Origin: Epiperipatus broadwayi
Lineage: Eukaryota > Onychophora > Udeonychophora > Euonychophora > Peripatidae
Assembly: GCA_028023455.1 (NCBI GenBank)
Contig: JAQFVV010006645.1
Span: 186,001-250,000 of the forward strand
Direction: 5' to 3'
DNA length: 64,000 nt
The translations under genes were made by a program, and so were the position numbers. The notes beneath the pieces were generated by a model that saw only the letters and a program-made list of their open reading frames with translations, did no database searches and was not told where the DNA came from. Shown here one piece after another: positions 34,081 to 47,387 of the stretch. Position 1 is the stretch's first letter. The number at the start of each line of letters is the position of its first letter.

Positions 34081-36936
34081 TATATATATATATATATGTT
34101 TCATTTTAGTACTGGAAAAATGATAGCTTATTTAAATCTATTTCATTAAAATGCCACTGTTATATCAATAAGATAAATGCTCTTATTTTTCAATTTGTTA
34201 AATGCAGAAGTAATACACTTGAATCTATGTTATACATGAACATCTAAGTAAAAAGACACCAAAGTGTTAAATTGCTCACGCCATTCTCAACAGTTATTTC
34301 AAGATTTTTTCCCCATAACTTGTTGATAAAATGTTTTAATTTTTAAACATTGATTAAAAAATCTTTATAGGCTGCATTCAAAAAATTTTACAGATCATTG
34401 TTAAAATTGGAAAAAAATAGACATATTGTAAATCTAATAGCCAAAAGAATTTTATTTTTACTTTCAATCAATTAAAGTTAAATCTCTACCATTATCATCT
34501 CCAAATCTATATCCAATTTAGATGCTGCTTGTAAAACTCCCTAAGGACTACTTCTGTTTATAACTAATTTTGACTCCAAATATGTTATATCCTTTGCCAA
34601 TGATATTTTATCTCATACCATCATGTAAAAATCTTGCAATATAAATAAACTTCAATGAACAACCAGCTGAATTTAAATATTTTTATAAATCTTTTTGATT
34701 AATAGAATAAAATTTCTTAACTAAATTGATAAAAACCAATATCTAAATCATGCCTTTTCCCACAATAGTTTTTCATGATATCAAATAAAAATCTGAATTT
34801 TGCAATTTTAATCAAAATCAATCAATCATTCTATTTTAATTTTAAGAATCAATCCTTCTAAGATTTTATTATCACCTGTTCAACATATATCTTCAAATTT
34901 TTATATTACTTATAAGCCTATATTCATTTTATTATTCTTCCAAGCAGAGAATGTCATGTTTCTTTAAATGACATTGCTAATAATATGATTGTCATATTTC
35001 ACCTCATCTTCTAATAATGGTCTTGTCCAGATTCCATCTTATCTAGATTGGATTGAGCATTTATCACTATGAACTTGTGTATACAGATAGATAATGCATA
35101 GCCAATGACAAAAATGGGACAATAGGTGATGGTGCCCCCTGAATCCAAATGTTTACATTAAATATGGGGCTCTGGCAATAAATAGCATTTTGGAAATAGA
35201 GTCAGACAATCCCTGTCATAAGCCACAATCCATAAATGTTCTGCAGAGAATTACTACTATCAATCCTAAATGGCAGTATATGCATTCTCCACAGAGCTGA
35301 AATATAGAATTTCCATTCTTCAGACAATAGATATACAAGCTAAATGGTTGGCACAGTGAGGTAAGTCCACACTTAGGACTGGAAACTGATAAAACCAAAC
35401 ATTAGCATGAGGCAAGCTGTCATTGTTAGACCTACTCATGAGGCAGGCTGGTCAAAATACATAAGGGCAATTGTAGCCCCTTCTTCTGTGGTTCACCTTA
35501 AAACTAGGAGCTTCATCTCACCAACAGTATCAAGCATAGTATAGTCATTGTAAAATATATTATAAATACAAGTGGCTATAATTACTGTCAGAGAACTGAA
35601 ATACTTAAATACATTTTAAGGTTTGGCAACATGACAAGTTTTGAAAATCTAAATTGAAAAATTTAATGGCCCTAGATATTGATATTTACTTTTAGAACAA
35701 ACATCAAACTTTGTGCTAATATTGTTACAATAAATATAAATACAAAGTACTTTAATTTTGTAATTATTAATTCATGATCTATCCATCAATGTACACCTGT
35801 AAGTTTTCTTGCATTCTGGTTGCTAGCTATAAAATAATCATATACAGTTGTTTTAAGTGATAATCCATCCAAATTTATTTTACAATGATTTGTTTTTGCT
35901 TTACAAAATATTTGTGAAAATAAATTTATGTGTAGTGAAAACATTCAATAATATCAAATCCTTAATATTCTTAAAATCACAATTACTATTTTCAATAACT
36001 TTGGATCATAGTATACCTATACCAAGCATTAAAATCTCCAGATAGAAAAAAAATCATTTTTAAGGATATTGATGCGATAACTAATAAAAAATAAAGCTTT
36101 CTTATGTTTTGTATATAACAAAAAAATAAGCACTGATAGTATTGTGGAAAACAATTTATTATTCTTTCATTGATATATCTAAAGATTTCATAAACAAAGC
36201 ATTCAAAATAAATTATCACAGTGAATCCCACACCATGCAGTGTTTTTTTTCCAATCAGTAATCTTCCAAACAAAAAAAAAAGTTTTACAGCCACCTCTCT
36301 GTTTTATTAAAATACTTTTCTCCAGAAGATTATTTTTTAAAGAATTGTTATAACAATTTTAACTCCTCCAAATAAAAATACTAGACACCCATTTACCAAC
36401 CAAACCATCTGATATGACTATGAAGTAGCCACCTAAAAAATATCTTAAACTTGTTAAAAAAAATTATATAAACTCAGCTTGGATCAAAATCTATATTCGA
36501 AGCATGGCAAGAAGATTTACTAAAATTGCATTATGAGATCTATTACGCATGTATAACAAAATTTGTCCATGGTTTTAAAGTCAATATATAATTTAAATCT
36601 AATGCAAAAAAGAAAGAGTTAAAAGGGAGAATATAAATATATTGAATTCCTAATAACAAAGTAGCACTTTTAAAAATAGCTTATTTTAAAATTTGTATAA
36701 TTACAATCTAAATAAAAAAAATTTAGTTAACAAAACCTATTATAATCATTATTATCCAATTATGTATAATTATTGTCATTTACTATATCTATGATATTCT
36801 TTCAGACTAATAATTCAGTGATCAAAATATATTTTGATAGATTTCTTGATTATACACATTCTATATAAATGCAACATTACTTGACTGTAAAGTTTATTGT
36901 ATTAACAAGAATATCTTTTCTCTTTGCACTTTAGTG
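34081..36936. other. Intronic stretch without recognised genes
   Basis: AT-rich. A less AT-rich block at about 35030-35540 may be an old repeat, but no terminal structure or protein match was recognised. Confidence 0.5.
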
Positions 36937-37079
36937 CCATCTATTATAAGCTTAAGATATCAATAATTTCAAGATGGTAATGCAATTTTACTATCTATTT
37001 CCAATTCTTGTCGGCAAATAGAAATTAAACTTGCACAACCACTTGGTAATCATTGATACCTCGAATTAATAATAGATGG
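36937..37079. repeat. Small foldback (143 bp)
   Basis: CCATCTATTATAAGC through GATATCAAT at the left end is mirrored by ATTGATACC through AATAGATGG at the right end. The arms are about 28 bp and imperfect. This is a MITE-like hairpin lying 182 bp from a coding exon. Confidence 0.65.
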
Positions 37080-37260
37080 TCCTAAATTACAGATAGAAGA
37101 AATAATTTTAATCTAATTATCAGCATGCAATTTTATTAATATTATATATGTATAATTTATGGTGGAGGGGGAGGAAGAGATCTAAAATTATTTAAGTAAA
37201 CTCATTAAATTTTAAAAGTAATGATTAAATTTAACAAAATGTTAACTATATATATTTTAC

Positions 37261-37381
37261 CTGAAGTTCCAGCTTCATTTTCTATTTTTAAATTCTTGGC
37301 TTTCATAATTACCACAGTTAAGCGTTCAGCAGAAGGAAGATAACTAAGAGAAAAAAGTAATTCTCCTAGATCATCGCCAGC
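37261..37381 (-). CDS. Synaptotagmin (Syt12-like), internal exon: start of C2B
   Basis: This 121-bp exon lies between acceptor TTTATAATAG (AG at 37382-37383) and donor CAG|GTAAAATA (GT at 37259-37260). It encodes AGDDLGELLFSLSYLPSAER followed by LTVVIMKAKNLKI and AGTS, then one base of an Asp codon completed by the exon at 7569-7867 (giving TSDPFV). G-E-L-x-x-S-L-x-Y-L-P-x-A-x-R-L-T-V is the canonical first strand of a synaptotagmin C2B domain; the wording is closest to synaptotagmin-12. Phase 0 at its start matches the end of the C2A exon. It is too short to show up as a long ORF and was found from domain logic. Confidence 0.92.
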
Positions 37382-37548
37382 CTATTATAAATAAAAGTCA
37401 ATAATAGTTTTTGATATATAGAGAATAATATCATAGGTAGCTAAATAATATTCACAAAATACTATAAACTACATGTTAAATTGTAAGAAAACTTATATTG
37501 CTATCAATAATTTAATACAATTATGAAAGTGTGCAGATGACATGTATT

Positions 37549-37650
<102 letters not shown>

Positions 37651-38013
37651 TTGTTCTCAAAAGCTATTATGAATTATAGTACATCATCCATAAAGCATAT
37701 ATATATATATATTAGCTGAAATATCATACATATGAATGATCCACTGATCGTCATTAGACATTCATTTATATCCATTTATATGTAATGATATTTTAGGAAA
37801 CCCATATATTATCTAACCATTTATGTAGCAAGAGTTTTCTGATCATCAAAATAATGACAGATATAAATATTATTAATTCAAATATATTATAAAAACTATT
37901 ACTGATGATTAAGATTAATGATGATGATCGAACAACATATCCATTTCTTTGAAAATCATAAAAATGCTTCTATCATAGGTATTTCTTATAATTTGTGATC
38001 ATCATCAATTTGT

Positions 38014-38039
38014 AAATCATGCCTCCATAGGCATGATTT
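38014..38039. repeat. Perfect 10-bp hairpin
   Basis: AAATCATGCC, loop TCCATA, GGCATGATTT. Its role is unknown; no transcript context is visible. Confidence 0.5.
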
Positions 38040-38704
38040 TAACTATCGGTTATTTTATTTAAAACAAAATTTAAAAGTCAGATTAAGAATAAACAAAAAT
38101 AGGTGATTTAATGACTTCTTTCTTCATTTGATATGATTTATAAAACTTGTTTACATGGATGGAAGTTTTGTTCTTTTATCAAACATTTATTAATGCAATA
38201 AAGTATTCTTTCAGGATTTCAATTAGTTTTTTAATCATTTTGTGATAGTGATATCAAAATGTGTAAAGAGAAATGGTGAAGATTATAATCATTAAAATAC
38301 TCATGTCTTCCAGAAATTTTGCAATGATTACTCATGTCCATATATGCTATTATAATTCCAAGAGGTATTTCATAGACATCATGGTCTTCAACAGAGATTA
38401 AACATTTTTCATTTTCTGATTGACAGTAAATTCTATTTCAATATTGCTATGTTTTAGAATATAATTATCTTTTTTTTTTTTTCTAAAAAAAAAAAAAGCA
38501 CTGAGTGTCTTATTTTTAAAAACGTTTTTTGAAATGCAAGAGAGATAAATCACTAGAGAAATAAGCAGTACTTTATCTTTTATTATGAATATAGATAGCA
38601 ACAATTATTTAGCTACACTTATAACCACATAGATGGCATATAAAATCCAGTTGCTATTGCATTAATCACAAGCAACTACAAAAACTACTGTGATATATTG
38701 TATT

Positions 38705-38940
38705 AAACCATTAAACATCACATGATCGCCACTTCTTATGCTTGCTCATAGGTTCACTGCTCTCAGATCCAAGGCTTCTCACTGATGAAGGCTACAAGCC
38801 AGAAACTATTCTGGGTATATTGGATGAGTAGGCACTAGATAGAGATTTTATGCACAAGTCTTCTGGCATCCATTGATTACTCTGGCTTGCACTGAGTGGC
38901 ACTATGGTGTGGAGAGTTGTGCCTGTTTTAATTTTTTGTG
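38705..38940 (+). repeat. Hammerhead-bearing repeat family A, second copy
   Basis: It begins AAACATCACATGATCGCCA and continues through CTCAGATCCAAGG, the ribozyme motif, GGATGAGTAGGCACTAG, GATTTTATGCACAAG and TCTTCTGGCATCC to GGAGAGTTGTGCCTG. It is collinear with the copies at 27 kb and 47 kb but non-palindromic. Confidence 0.85.
38776..38816 (+). ncRNA. Hammerhead ribozyme motif, family A
   Basis: Stem I (CTCA of TTCTCA), core CTGATGA, stem II GGC-TACAA-GCC with flanking A bases, GAAA, then ACTATTC where ACTAGTC is consensus, then stem I partner TGGG. Core and stem II are perfect. Stem III has lost its C-G pair and stem I is four pairs, so activity is uncertain. Confidence 0.65.
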
Positions 38941-41039
38941 GTATATTGTTTTGCTAAAAAAAATACATTCGTGTGAAAAATTACAGAATTAATAAAAAAA
39001 TTTAAAAGTGCAATAGAATTTTATTTATATTGTTCAAAAAAGTAACATTAAGTTCGTTGAATTTAGTGTATTTTATTTCTAGGTATTATTTTTGCCATTT
39101 AGCAATAAAATCTACCTTTTACTCTCAATTAGTTTAGATTTGGCCGACTCCAACTTAAAAATTACAAGATAGAAAAGAAACTAGTTGTCCATCTTAAATA
39201 TCAGTTTCAACAAGTCACGTCCTGAACATTGTTTACAACTTTTAAATATCTAATCTTTCCACAGTAGAACTTTCAATTTTACAAAATATTTTTAATTCTA
39301 TAACTTTTTCATCATTTTTATTTTGAGAATTTGGGATGTTGAAACTGCTCTTAACAATACAGATTCATCAACAATTGAGATTTGTAATATTTTATATAAA
39401 ACCTTACTTTCAAAAATAATATCTCAAAAAAAGAAAGACAAACTTTTATTTATATCAAATCAAATAAATCAATTTTTAAACTTTAAAAGATAAGAAGCTA
39501 TTATTGTTTTATATTGTTTTGATTATAATGATAAATTGTTTGATTTATTTGGTAATAGAGTTTTTCTAAATTTGAATTACCAATACAATTTATTTGATAA
39601 AATTATCAAACTTTTCTGATTGAGAAAAATATAAAATAATTCCATGAGAAAAAGTTTTCATCATATCCTAATTCTATAGTTTTTCAAAAATATTTAAGAA
39701 TGATTCCTGTCCATCCTATGTAGTGTAATAGGCTCCACCAAACATACTTTAACAAGATGTTTTGATTTTTGAATACAGACAATAATATCATCAATAAAAA
39801 AATTTTTTAAATAAACTCTCTATTTTATTTTTATCCTGAAAATTGTAAAATATCATCTAAGAATTTTCTTAGCTCATTTACAAATATTCTCATCATCAAA
39901 TCATTAAAAATATTGTCATACCATTGTAATCTATCTAAACACATAATTGTCTTGAGTATTAGTATATTCAACACTTTCTTTGAGTTAATATGTCAATATT
40001 ATATGCAGGTTTCCAAAATTTCAAAGGATTTTCCAATTTTCAGTATTTTGCCAATATTCTGTACTTTTGTTAATTGTTTTATGGATAATCAAAAAGTTCA
40101 TGTTTTAATGGTGGTTTCATATAAAACTAATATAGGTAATCTTTTTTCAAATATTGGTCTCAATTAAACATTACTCACCATTATTTCATTATAAATTTTT
40201 TTTTATTAACATTATATTTAATACAAATTATCAAAATAAAATTATATATATATATGAAAAGATCATGTCCATGTAAACAGAGATAAATTTAATCTTTGAT
40301 AGTGCTAAGAAACTATTAACTGATAATCCATAAAGCTAAACAACTTTTCTCATTAACTTATAATAACTCTTTTGTTGGAGTTTTTATTGAAATAAAAATC
40401 TATTATAGGTTAATACCCTCAGAGAAGGATTGTCAATTAGTAATAATTGCTAGTTTCTTGGCAACATCAAAAATTAAAGGTTATCTCTATTTACATGAAT
40501 AAGATCTCCTCATTTCCACAATTTATTATAATAACAATCCATAAAAATATTTAATTCTAAATATATCTATGTTTTATATAATTAGTTATTATGCTCATTT
40601 AATCATTAATTAAATGTGTTATGCATAAAATTAACAAAAGGCTACATTCTTGATCTTTCCCATGACTGATATAAAGTTCCAGTTCAGTGTAAATAATTGG
40701 ATGATCATCTTATGATAATTGAATTAAGATAAATGTAGTTGTACATATTTAATATTGAAATAATTAAGATGTTATCTAGGTTTGTTTACTTCTGCCTGTT
40801 TCTTGCACAGTTTGATCAAAATAAAGATTATTATTTTTGAATGATGTTATATTGACATAAAAATAGCAAGCTTACTAATATATAGTTAGGAATTTTATTT
40901 TCAATGTTACTAAAATTAAATTAAAAATTTTTAATCATTTTTCAAAACTTATTTGATCTACTAACTTTAGCAGTGGCAGAAAAATAAATTCATTAGAAAC
41001 ATAATCAATCAATCATTGTGAGTGAATCAAAGGTAGTTT
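38941..41039. other. Intronic AT-rich stretch
   Basis: No gene is firmly recognised. A minus-strand segment at about 39800-39900 reads MRIFVNEL, then FLDDILQFS, weakly like a Ty3/gypsy RT, but the context does not support it. Confidence 0.45.
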
Positions 41040-42200
41040 TAATGATACTTTTGACATGCTACTGTCTCAATATTCAAGTGCACATGTGTGTGATTCTGAA
41101 ATAAAAATATTGGACACCAATAGTTTAAATTTTACTATGAAGCAATTGAAGAATTCTTTCTTTTTACTATGTATTGCTAGTGTAGTACTTAACATATACA
41201 GTGTAGATAAGAAATTAACTTTGTTTAATCCAGAATCATAATTGGTGATTGGATAGTCTATACATCCAATGATTGCAATAAAATTGTAGTTGTTGCTTAT
41301 ATCCATCAAGGTGTTGGTCATCTCTTAGTCAGTGCTGATTTACAGAAAGATCCAATACACATGAAGCAAATGGTGCTGTCAAAGGAATAATCTTTGTTAT
41401 TTAAGATCAGATTGCAGCAGGATATTCAATTATCAAGATTACAAAATTCCCAAAAATCATCAATCAAAAATCTTGAAAACTGTCCTAATATTGATTCAGC
41501 AACAAATTACCAAATTTTACATAGAGAACAAAATTCTGTAGATGAAAGAATAAGAAAATCTAATGTATTTAGTAATTTAAGAGCATGTATTCATCAAGAG
41601 AAAGTAATTGTAATAAGCTTACTATTATCAGCTGATTAAACCAATTCAGTGAAGTTATCAGTAAAGCCATGTTAGAACAATCTGACTTTATACATCCTGA
41701 AACACCAATGAATAATAAATATCATTAACAATTGAGCATTAAACCAACTTGATAATGCAGAAAATGTAGCAGTGAAATTGGATGAAGTTAAATCAACGAT
41801 TTTAACATATAATAATGTACCAAAACATCAATTGCACAAAACAATATATAAATAACAATTTGTGAGAAATGGAACTGCCATAATTCTGGTGTTATTCTCA
41901 ATGTTGATGTTCTTTGTGATGACTTTTCTCCCAACAGATCATCAGAAAGAAATAAAAGTGAAGATACTAAAAATAATTACATTGCTGCTGGAAAAAAAAT
42001 TCATCTTTGAGTATCAATATTATTACCTATGACTATTTCATATATTAATTTTACACCATTACAACATACTAAACTATAAAAGCAGAAGATAGAATATGAA
42101 GACAAAACTCCAAATAATCCAGTTAAAATAATGAATAAAATAAAGGCAATGTCTATGAGCATTCATAATAACTCAAATATTTGTTAAAATTCCTGTTCTC
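41040..42200 (+). pseudogene. Possible decayed protein-coding relic, unrecognised
   Basis: Plus-strand frames here give longer and more balanced peptides than the surroundings, but with frequent stops and frame changes. Examples are HQGVGHLLVSADLQKDPIHM, LQQDIQLSRLQNSQKSS and VDVLCDDFSPNRSS. I do not recognise a domain. It could be an old retroelement or a processed pseudogene, or be merely less AT-rich sequence. Confidence 0.25.
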
Positions 42201-42681
42201 AGGCTCAACAATTCTAACAGTTAAGAGTTATCAATCACTAAATGATTCATCTCAGTATGTGCTGATAATACTTTCTTTCTTTTGTGTTTTTCTTTAAAGT
42301 AACAACCTTTTCTACTGATTTTTATTTTAATTATCTTTTACAAACACAAAAGTTATCACTAAGAATGTCTGTAGAATTATGGTTTAAAAAATTGTGCTTA
42401 ATGTTTGTTATTGATAGAGTTTGTAAAAGAGATAGAAAAAAAGTATTTGCAACATATATTATATAAAGCAATCAGTAACAAGAAAAAATATTAAAATTAA
42501 AGAGCTCTCAAAAACATAAAATCAGAATAGAGTTATAGCTTAAATAACAAATAGTATTTTATAAATAAGAAAAATTACATAAAATTAAAAAATTTGTTTT
42601 AAATTTATTCTTTTAACAGCAAATTATAAAGTGTAATATATTGCCAGTAACTATTTATTGTTTTTTAAATAAATTTATATA
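42201..42681. other. Intronic AT-rich stretch
   Basis: No gene or recognisable element is seen. Confidence 0.55.
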
Positions 42682-43836
42682 CACCTGGGTCTCGTTTTAC
42701 GCGATAGATAGGTTCCTCAGAAAACACGCGCAAACGAAATCGCACAAAAATAGACGTAACTTACCTTGAAAAAGGGGGGATATGGACTGTGATTTTTCAA
42801 AACTCGTGTAAAAGCAAAGCACCAATATAAAATTTACTTTAAAATTTGCGCGCAAAAAAAATAAGAAAATAAAATATGACTAATAAAAAATTTCAAATTT
42901 GAAAAAAATTGATACAAGACAAACTTTTTTTAACTATAATATTTAATTTTATTCAAAATAATATATTTTTATGCATAATTTACAGTACAGTAATTATCAT
43001 ATTTTTATACACGTTTTAATTATTAACGCTATTTGCCGATAAGCAGTTTCATTTGCAAACTGCTAAAAAATAGATTCTTCACAAGAGGAAATACAACTAG
43101 CGCCAACTTCACTCTCACATTGTGTTAATGTTTTTCTGTTGACAACGTAATTATAATTAATCTTTGAGATGATTTTATTAATTGTTTATGAACTTAGACT
43201 TATGATAATAAAAAGACACTTCTTCACCACTGCTGGGAAAAATTTAATTAAAAGTAACAACTAAAAATTTAATTCTTATTTTTGTCTTTAATTTTCAATT
43301 CCGTTTAAAAATCAAATTTCGTTTTACATCACATCGCCGTAAGTAATTTTTAAATTGTTAATTACAATTAAAAATCAGATTTTAATTTTTAATTGTCAAA
43401 TTTAATTGTGCCCACTGCTATTACTGACCTTTTAAAAATAAACTTGTGGACACTAAATGATTAATAATTGATTACGTTCTTATTTAAAAAGCAAAAACAG
43501 AATGTGATTTAAAATGCAAAGTTAACACGCATAATGTTTGAACAAATTTACATTATAAACTTGTAAAATTTAATGTGTGTATACATAAAATGTGGAAATT
43601 ATGATTTTAATTTCATTATTGCATAAAATCTTACTATTATAAAGCACTGAAAATATTGAAATTACTAAGATGAAAATCGAATTCCAATAATGTGCTATTA
43701 CTTTCAATATAACGTAAGTGCGCAAAATTTATTATTTAATGTAATATCGCATTATCGGAGCTCACTTCCGGTGAAATATATGAATCGCGTAACTTCAATC
43801 GTTTTAAATAAGTCCGTGTAAAAAGAGACCCAGGTG
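42682..43836. mobile_element. pogo/Tigger-like non-autonomous DNA transposon (MITE)
   Basis: The ends are inverted: CACCTGGGTCTCGTTTTACG at the left, and the reverse complement of CGTGTAAAAAGAGACCCAG plus GTG at the right. A TA dinucleotide flanks both sides (42680-42681 and 43837-43838). A subterminal GCGATAGATAGGTTCC and repeated CGCG/ACGAAATCGC pieces recall Tigger/pogo termini, whose inverted ends contain CTCGTTTTA-like sequence and which duplicate TA. The 1155-bp interior has no transposase ORF. It was probably mobilised in trans. Confidence 0.75.
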
Positions 43837-44211
43837 TATATATATTGTAACGATATATAAATATGCCATTACATTAATTTAAAATAAAAACTTTTAAGTC
43901 GCAAATAAAAATAAATTTATTAAAAACTAAAAGCTAAAAAAAATTAACGAGTTATTAAACGTGTATATGTATATATATATTCGCACAGATGCAAAACTTT
44001 AAAAATTATTTATTTTTTTAAATAAAATAAAAAAAGGTATTTGAACGTACTTTTTTAGAAAAAAGTATAAGAAAAAGATAAAATATTTTTGTAAATGGAA
44101 ATGATTGTTTTATAAATTAATTGAAAAGCAAACTAGCCCTTGGAGCTCTTAGATAATTAAAAAGTCAGAGGAAAGATATAGATAAGAGAATAAAAAGAAT
44201 TAGCTTGACCA

Positions 44212-44526
44212 ATGGAAGCACCAAGCCTCAGCTCGGACCCTAATGAAAATGATGGATTAGTGATGTTTTGTTGGTTGAATCCAGAGGATGATTATAAAAA
44301 AAAAATATTGAAATTAAGGACAGTTCCAGACAGTTGCAGCTTGATTGTTTTTGAGAGGTATGATAGGACGCACATATCACCCTCTCTCTCTATTTTAAAA
44401 AATGAAATGACTGTGATACCGAAATGGAACCAGCTAAGGCCATCTGCAAAACATCAGACCGGTCTTCCAATGGGGACATCGCGGGAATTGGCACCAAGAA
44501 CCGGACTTTTCTACTGTAAGATATAA
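44212..44526 (+). CDS. Unrecognised ORF, possible first exon ending at a splice donor
   Basis: A 104-codon ORF starts at ATG 44212 (GACCAATGG, with G after the ATG). It is markedly less AT-rich than its neighbours and has balanced composition: SLSSDPNENDGLVMFCWLNP, then SCSLIVFERYDRTH, then LPMGTSRELAPRTGLF. Near its end CTACT is followed by GTAAGATAT, a good donor consensus (GT at 44517-44518), so the true exon could stop at 44516. It lies in the synaptotagmin intron on the opposite strand, just after the pogo-like MITE. No domain is recognised. It could be an exon of a nested gene or an unrecognised transposon or pseudogene piece. Confidence 0.35.
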   Translation: MEAPSLSSDPNENDGLVMFCWLNPEDDYKKKILKLRTVPDSCSLIVFERYDRTHISPSLSILKNEMTVIPKWNQLRPSAKHQTGLPMGTSRELAPRTGLFYCKI

Positions 44527-44737
44527 ACAGAAATTTTTTTACTAAAAGTAATTAAGAACTTTAAAGATTTGATCAGCTAATCTAAATTTTAAAAAGGAAC
44601 TTTTATCTGACTTATGTTTCAAATTAATTATAAATGTTTAATCTTTACATATTTGTTTACTAAAAAAAAAAAATCATTTCCATTTTATTATTTTTTATTT
44701 GTATTAATATTTATTGTTTAAATTTTAAATGCATTAA

Positions 44738-45045
44738 ATTTAAGTTGGGCATAGATGATTGCATAGATTCGTTCACGTTTAATTGTGTTTTTTGTTTTCA
44801 TATATGATTAAAATATATAGACATTTGGTAAATAATGATATCTTACATTGAATATCTAAAATGTATTTATTCGGATGTCTTTTTAGTTATTGGTGTCAAT
44901 GCGGCATCTTATGATGAATGCCATTGGGTTTCTAGTGAATTCCCTCTGCAATTACATCAATGACTTTATATTTTGATCATGTATGTTTATGTTGAAATGT
45001 TTTTGAGCATGTAATCTGTGTAGTCAATCTATGCTCAACATTAAA
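44738..45045. repeat. MITE-like element with about 30-bp inverted ends
   Basis: The left end TTTAAGTTGGGCATAGATGA is mirrored by the right end, which reads CAATCTATGCTCAACATTAA. No ORF. Related ends bound the next element at 45095-45607. Confidence 0.5.
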
Positions 45046-45094
45046 CAACAAACTTTTATAAAATCCATCTGTGTGAATTTATATAAATGTTAAA

Positions 45095-45607
45095 TTTAAG
45101 TTGGGCATGAATGGCTATATAGATTTGTAAAGTTATATTAATTAATTAGGGGAGGGTAATCTTAGGTTATTTGTTTCGTAGTTAAATTGGGTCAATGGAT
45201 TGGATATATTGGTGTAATTAGTAGATGTAGTATGAGGTTCGCTATGTGCAGGATCTCCATTATACACCGCACACCTCTGTTTGCCTATGGAAGGGAATAG
45301 TAAGATGAAGAAATGCTGTCCCTTCCTATGGAGTTTTTTTTTATTGTTCTTCTTGCCATACAGATGTAACATTCCTGTATTGGACAAGAGTCAATGTCTT
45401 CTCTAACCATGCTGTTCAGATGTACATTCCTGACAGTATGGTATATATATTTGTGCTGTCGTATTTCATGCTACATTGAATACATCAATGTATCAGATGG
45501 ATTGACGCCAGTTTGACTGTGAACTTTTGGCCTAAGGTTAAATAAGGGATAGAATATTTTATTTTCAAATACAATCTTTGTAGTCTATTCATACTCGACA
45601 ATCTTAA
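45095..45607. repeat. Second MITE-like element with related inverted ends
   Basis: The left end TTTAAGTTGGGCATGAATGG and the right end CTATTCATACTCGACAATCT are imperfect inverted repeats of the same kind as at 44738-45045. A minus-strand 81-codon ORF inside (45142-45387) has no recognised domain. Confidence 0.45.
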
Positions 45608-46937
45608 TAAAAAAAAAAATTAAATTCATTTGTACGGACAATCTTAACATTTTCAAATAATAATTTAAATTAAATGTTAATATTAAAATCTAAAATAATA
45701 AATATTATTCCTCAAATTTAAATGATTATATATGTGCGTAAATAAATATTGTTTGTGTGTTAATTACTGGCAGTGGCTTTTATTTTTTTTATATTTAAGA
45801 TATAAATTAAAGATATATATTATTATCTCTGCATCTCCACTGAGCTAGTGACAATGGGCTAATGCTCGGAATCAAAGTATATAAAATATTTTTTTAAAAA
45901 AAAAAACTTACGTATCTGCCTACTATATAAATTTTCTAGGTTCAAATGCCTAGTGATGCCCTGTAGTGCAGATACGTTAAGACTCCTTTTCTTTTGGACC
46001 GTTATAATATATATTGGATGATAATTTTTTCATATGGAAATAACAAACTCAATGAGGTTTTTTTTTTGCATATAGCAATAACCTCCACCTATATATTAAA
46101 TTTTCCATGAAAAAAGAAATTGAGGTTAACTCATCTTTTTGGATATTTTTCCTCAAAATACCTGAAGATATTTTAATATTTTTTTATTTTTAGGAAAGCA
46201 ACATCATACCCAATTCATTAGCAAAGTATGTCTTCACAAGAGTATTGCTAATACCCAATGAAGTTCTATTAGAAAAATTAATTAATTCTATTAATGATGT
46301 CTTGTGATACTAAACAAATGCAGTATTATTTACTCATAAGCAAAAATTATTAACTACATTCAAAATACTGGTTTAAAAAAAGATAGATAATTAGATTATA
46401 TATATATGAAAAAATGAACAGACAAAATCAATCATTTTCTTTTAAAGTATTGCAATAATGAAACAGAATTTATCTCTAATAAAAAAAAATTGGAAACATT
46501 TAACCAAAAGCCAAATATTCAACCTATTTTGAGGCTCATGATGTTCATAAAATCAGTTGTAGGATTAATAAATTAAAATTCAAAATTAAATATTTACTAA
46601 AGAAAGTCAACCAAAATGATATTTTGCCTTATATAACTTTTGCTCAGTTGTTTTTACTATAATAAAATAAATTATTCATTGTCTTCCCAACAACAACAAC
46701 AAAAAAAGATTAATTAAATAATTTTAATGTATTTTTATTTAATAAAAAATACATAAAACATTTATTTAATTTCCCATCAATTTTTAATTTTATATACTGG
46801 CAGTTTTTTTTTTATCTTATTGCAAATGTTTTTAAAAAGTTTTTTATTTAGTTTTTTAGATCAAATAATACCATGTCTATTTTTATAGTAATATTTATAA
46901 ATAATAATAGCAGTTGCAGCAGAAGTAGCAGTAGTAA

Positions 46938-46990
<53 letters not shown>

Positions 46991-47387
46991 ATAATAACAA
47001 CAAAAAACACAAACTCTGGTTTAAAAATTAAATCAAGCTTTAATGTATTTATTATGATCCAAATTAAGCTTTTTTGGTTACATTTTACATTAACAAAAAA
47101 TCTCAACTCTTTTTATATATTAATAAAATAGTTTGATGTTCAGAAAGTAATATAACATTCAATATGAAAAATGATTACTTGAGACTCACTATAGAAACCT
47201 TTTGCTCTCTCATTCTACCACAGGATTAAATTTTATAGTATAATATTACTTAACAAGACCATCTAATATGTTAATACTTGTTGGATTAATCCAGTCATTA
47301 TATGTTGATTTATTAAATGTTTTTTTAGAAAAAAATCAAACTACTTATATCATTCTAAATAATAATAACAAACAAATTAGTACTATG
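45608..47387. other. Intronic AT-rich stretch with an (AGT)n microsatellite
   Basis: A trinucleotide (AGT)n tract lies at about 46921-46990. It creates a poly-threonine ORF on the minus strand that is not a gene. Nothing else is recognised. Confidence 0.7.

Noticed and set aside
39700-39910. Minus-strand segment with FLDDILQFS and FIDDIIVC, weakly like a Ty3/gypsy RT
   Set aside because: It has two DD-like motifs in wrong spacing, and neither the upstream RT motifs nor the downstream RNase H was recognised.
46861-47106. Threonine-rich 81-codon ORF
   Set aside because: It is a translation of the (AGT)n microsatellite.
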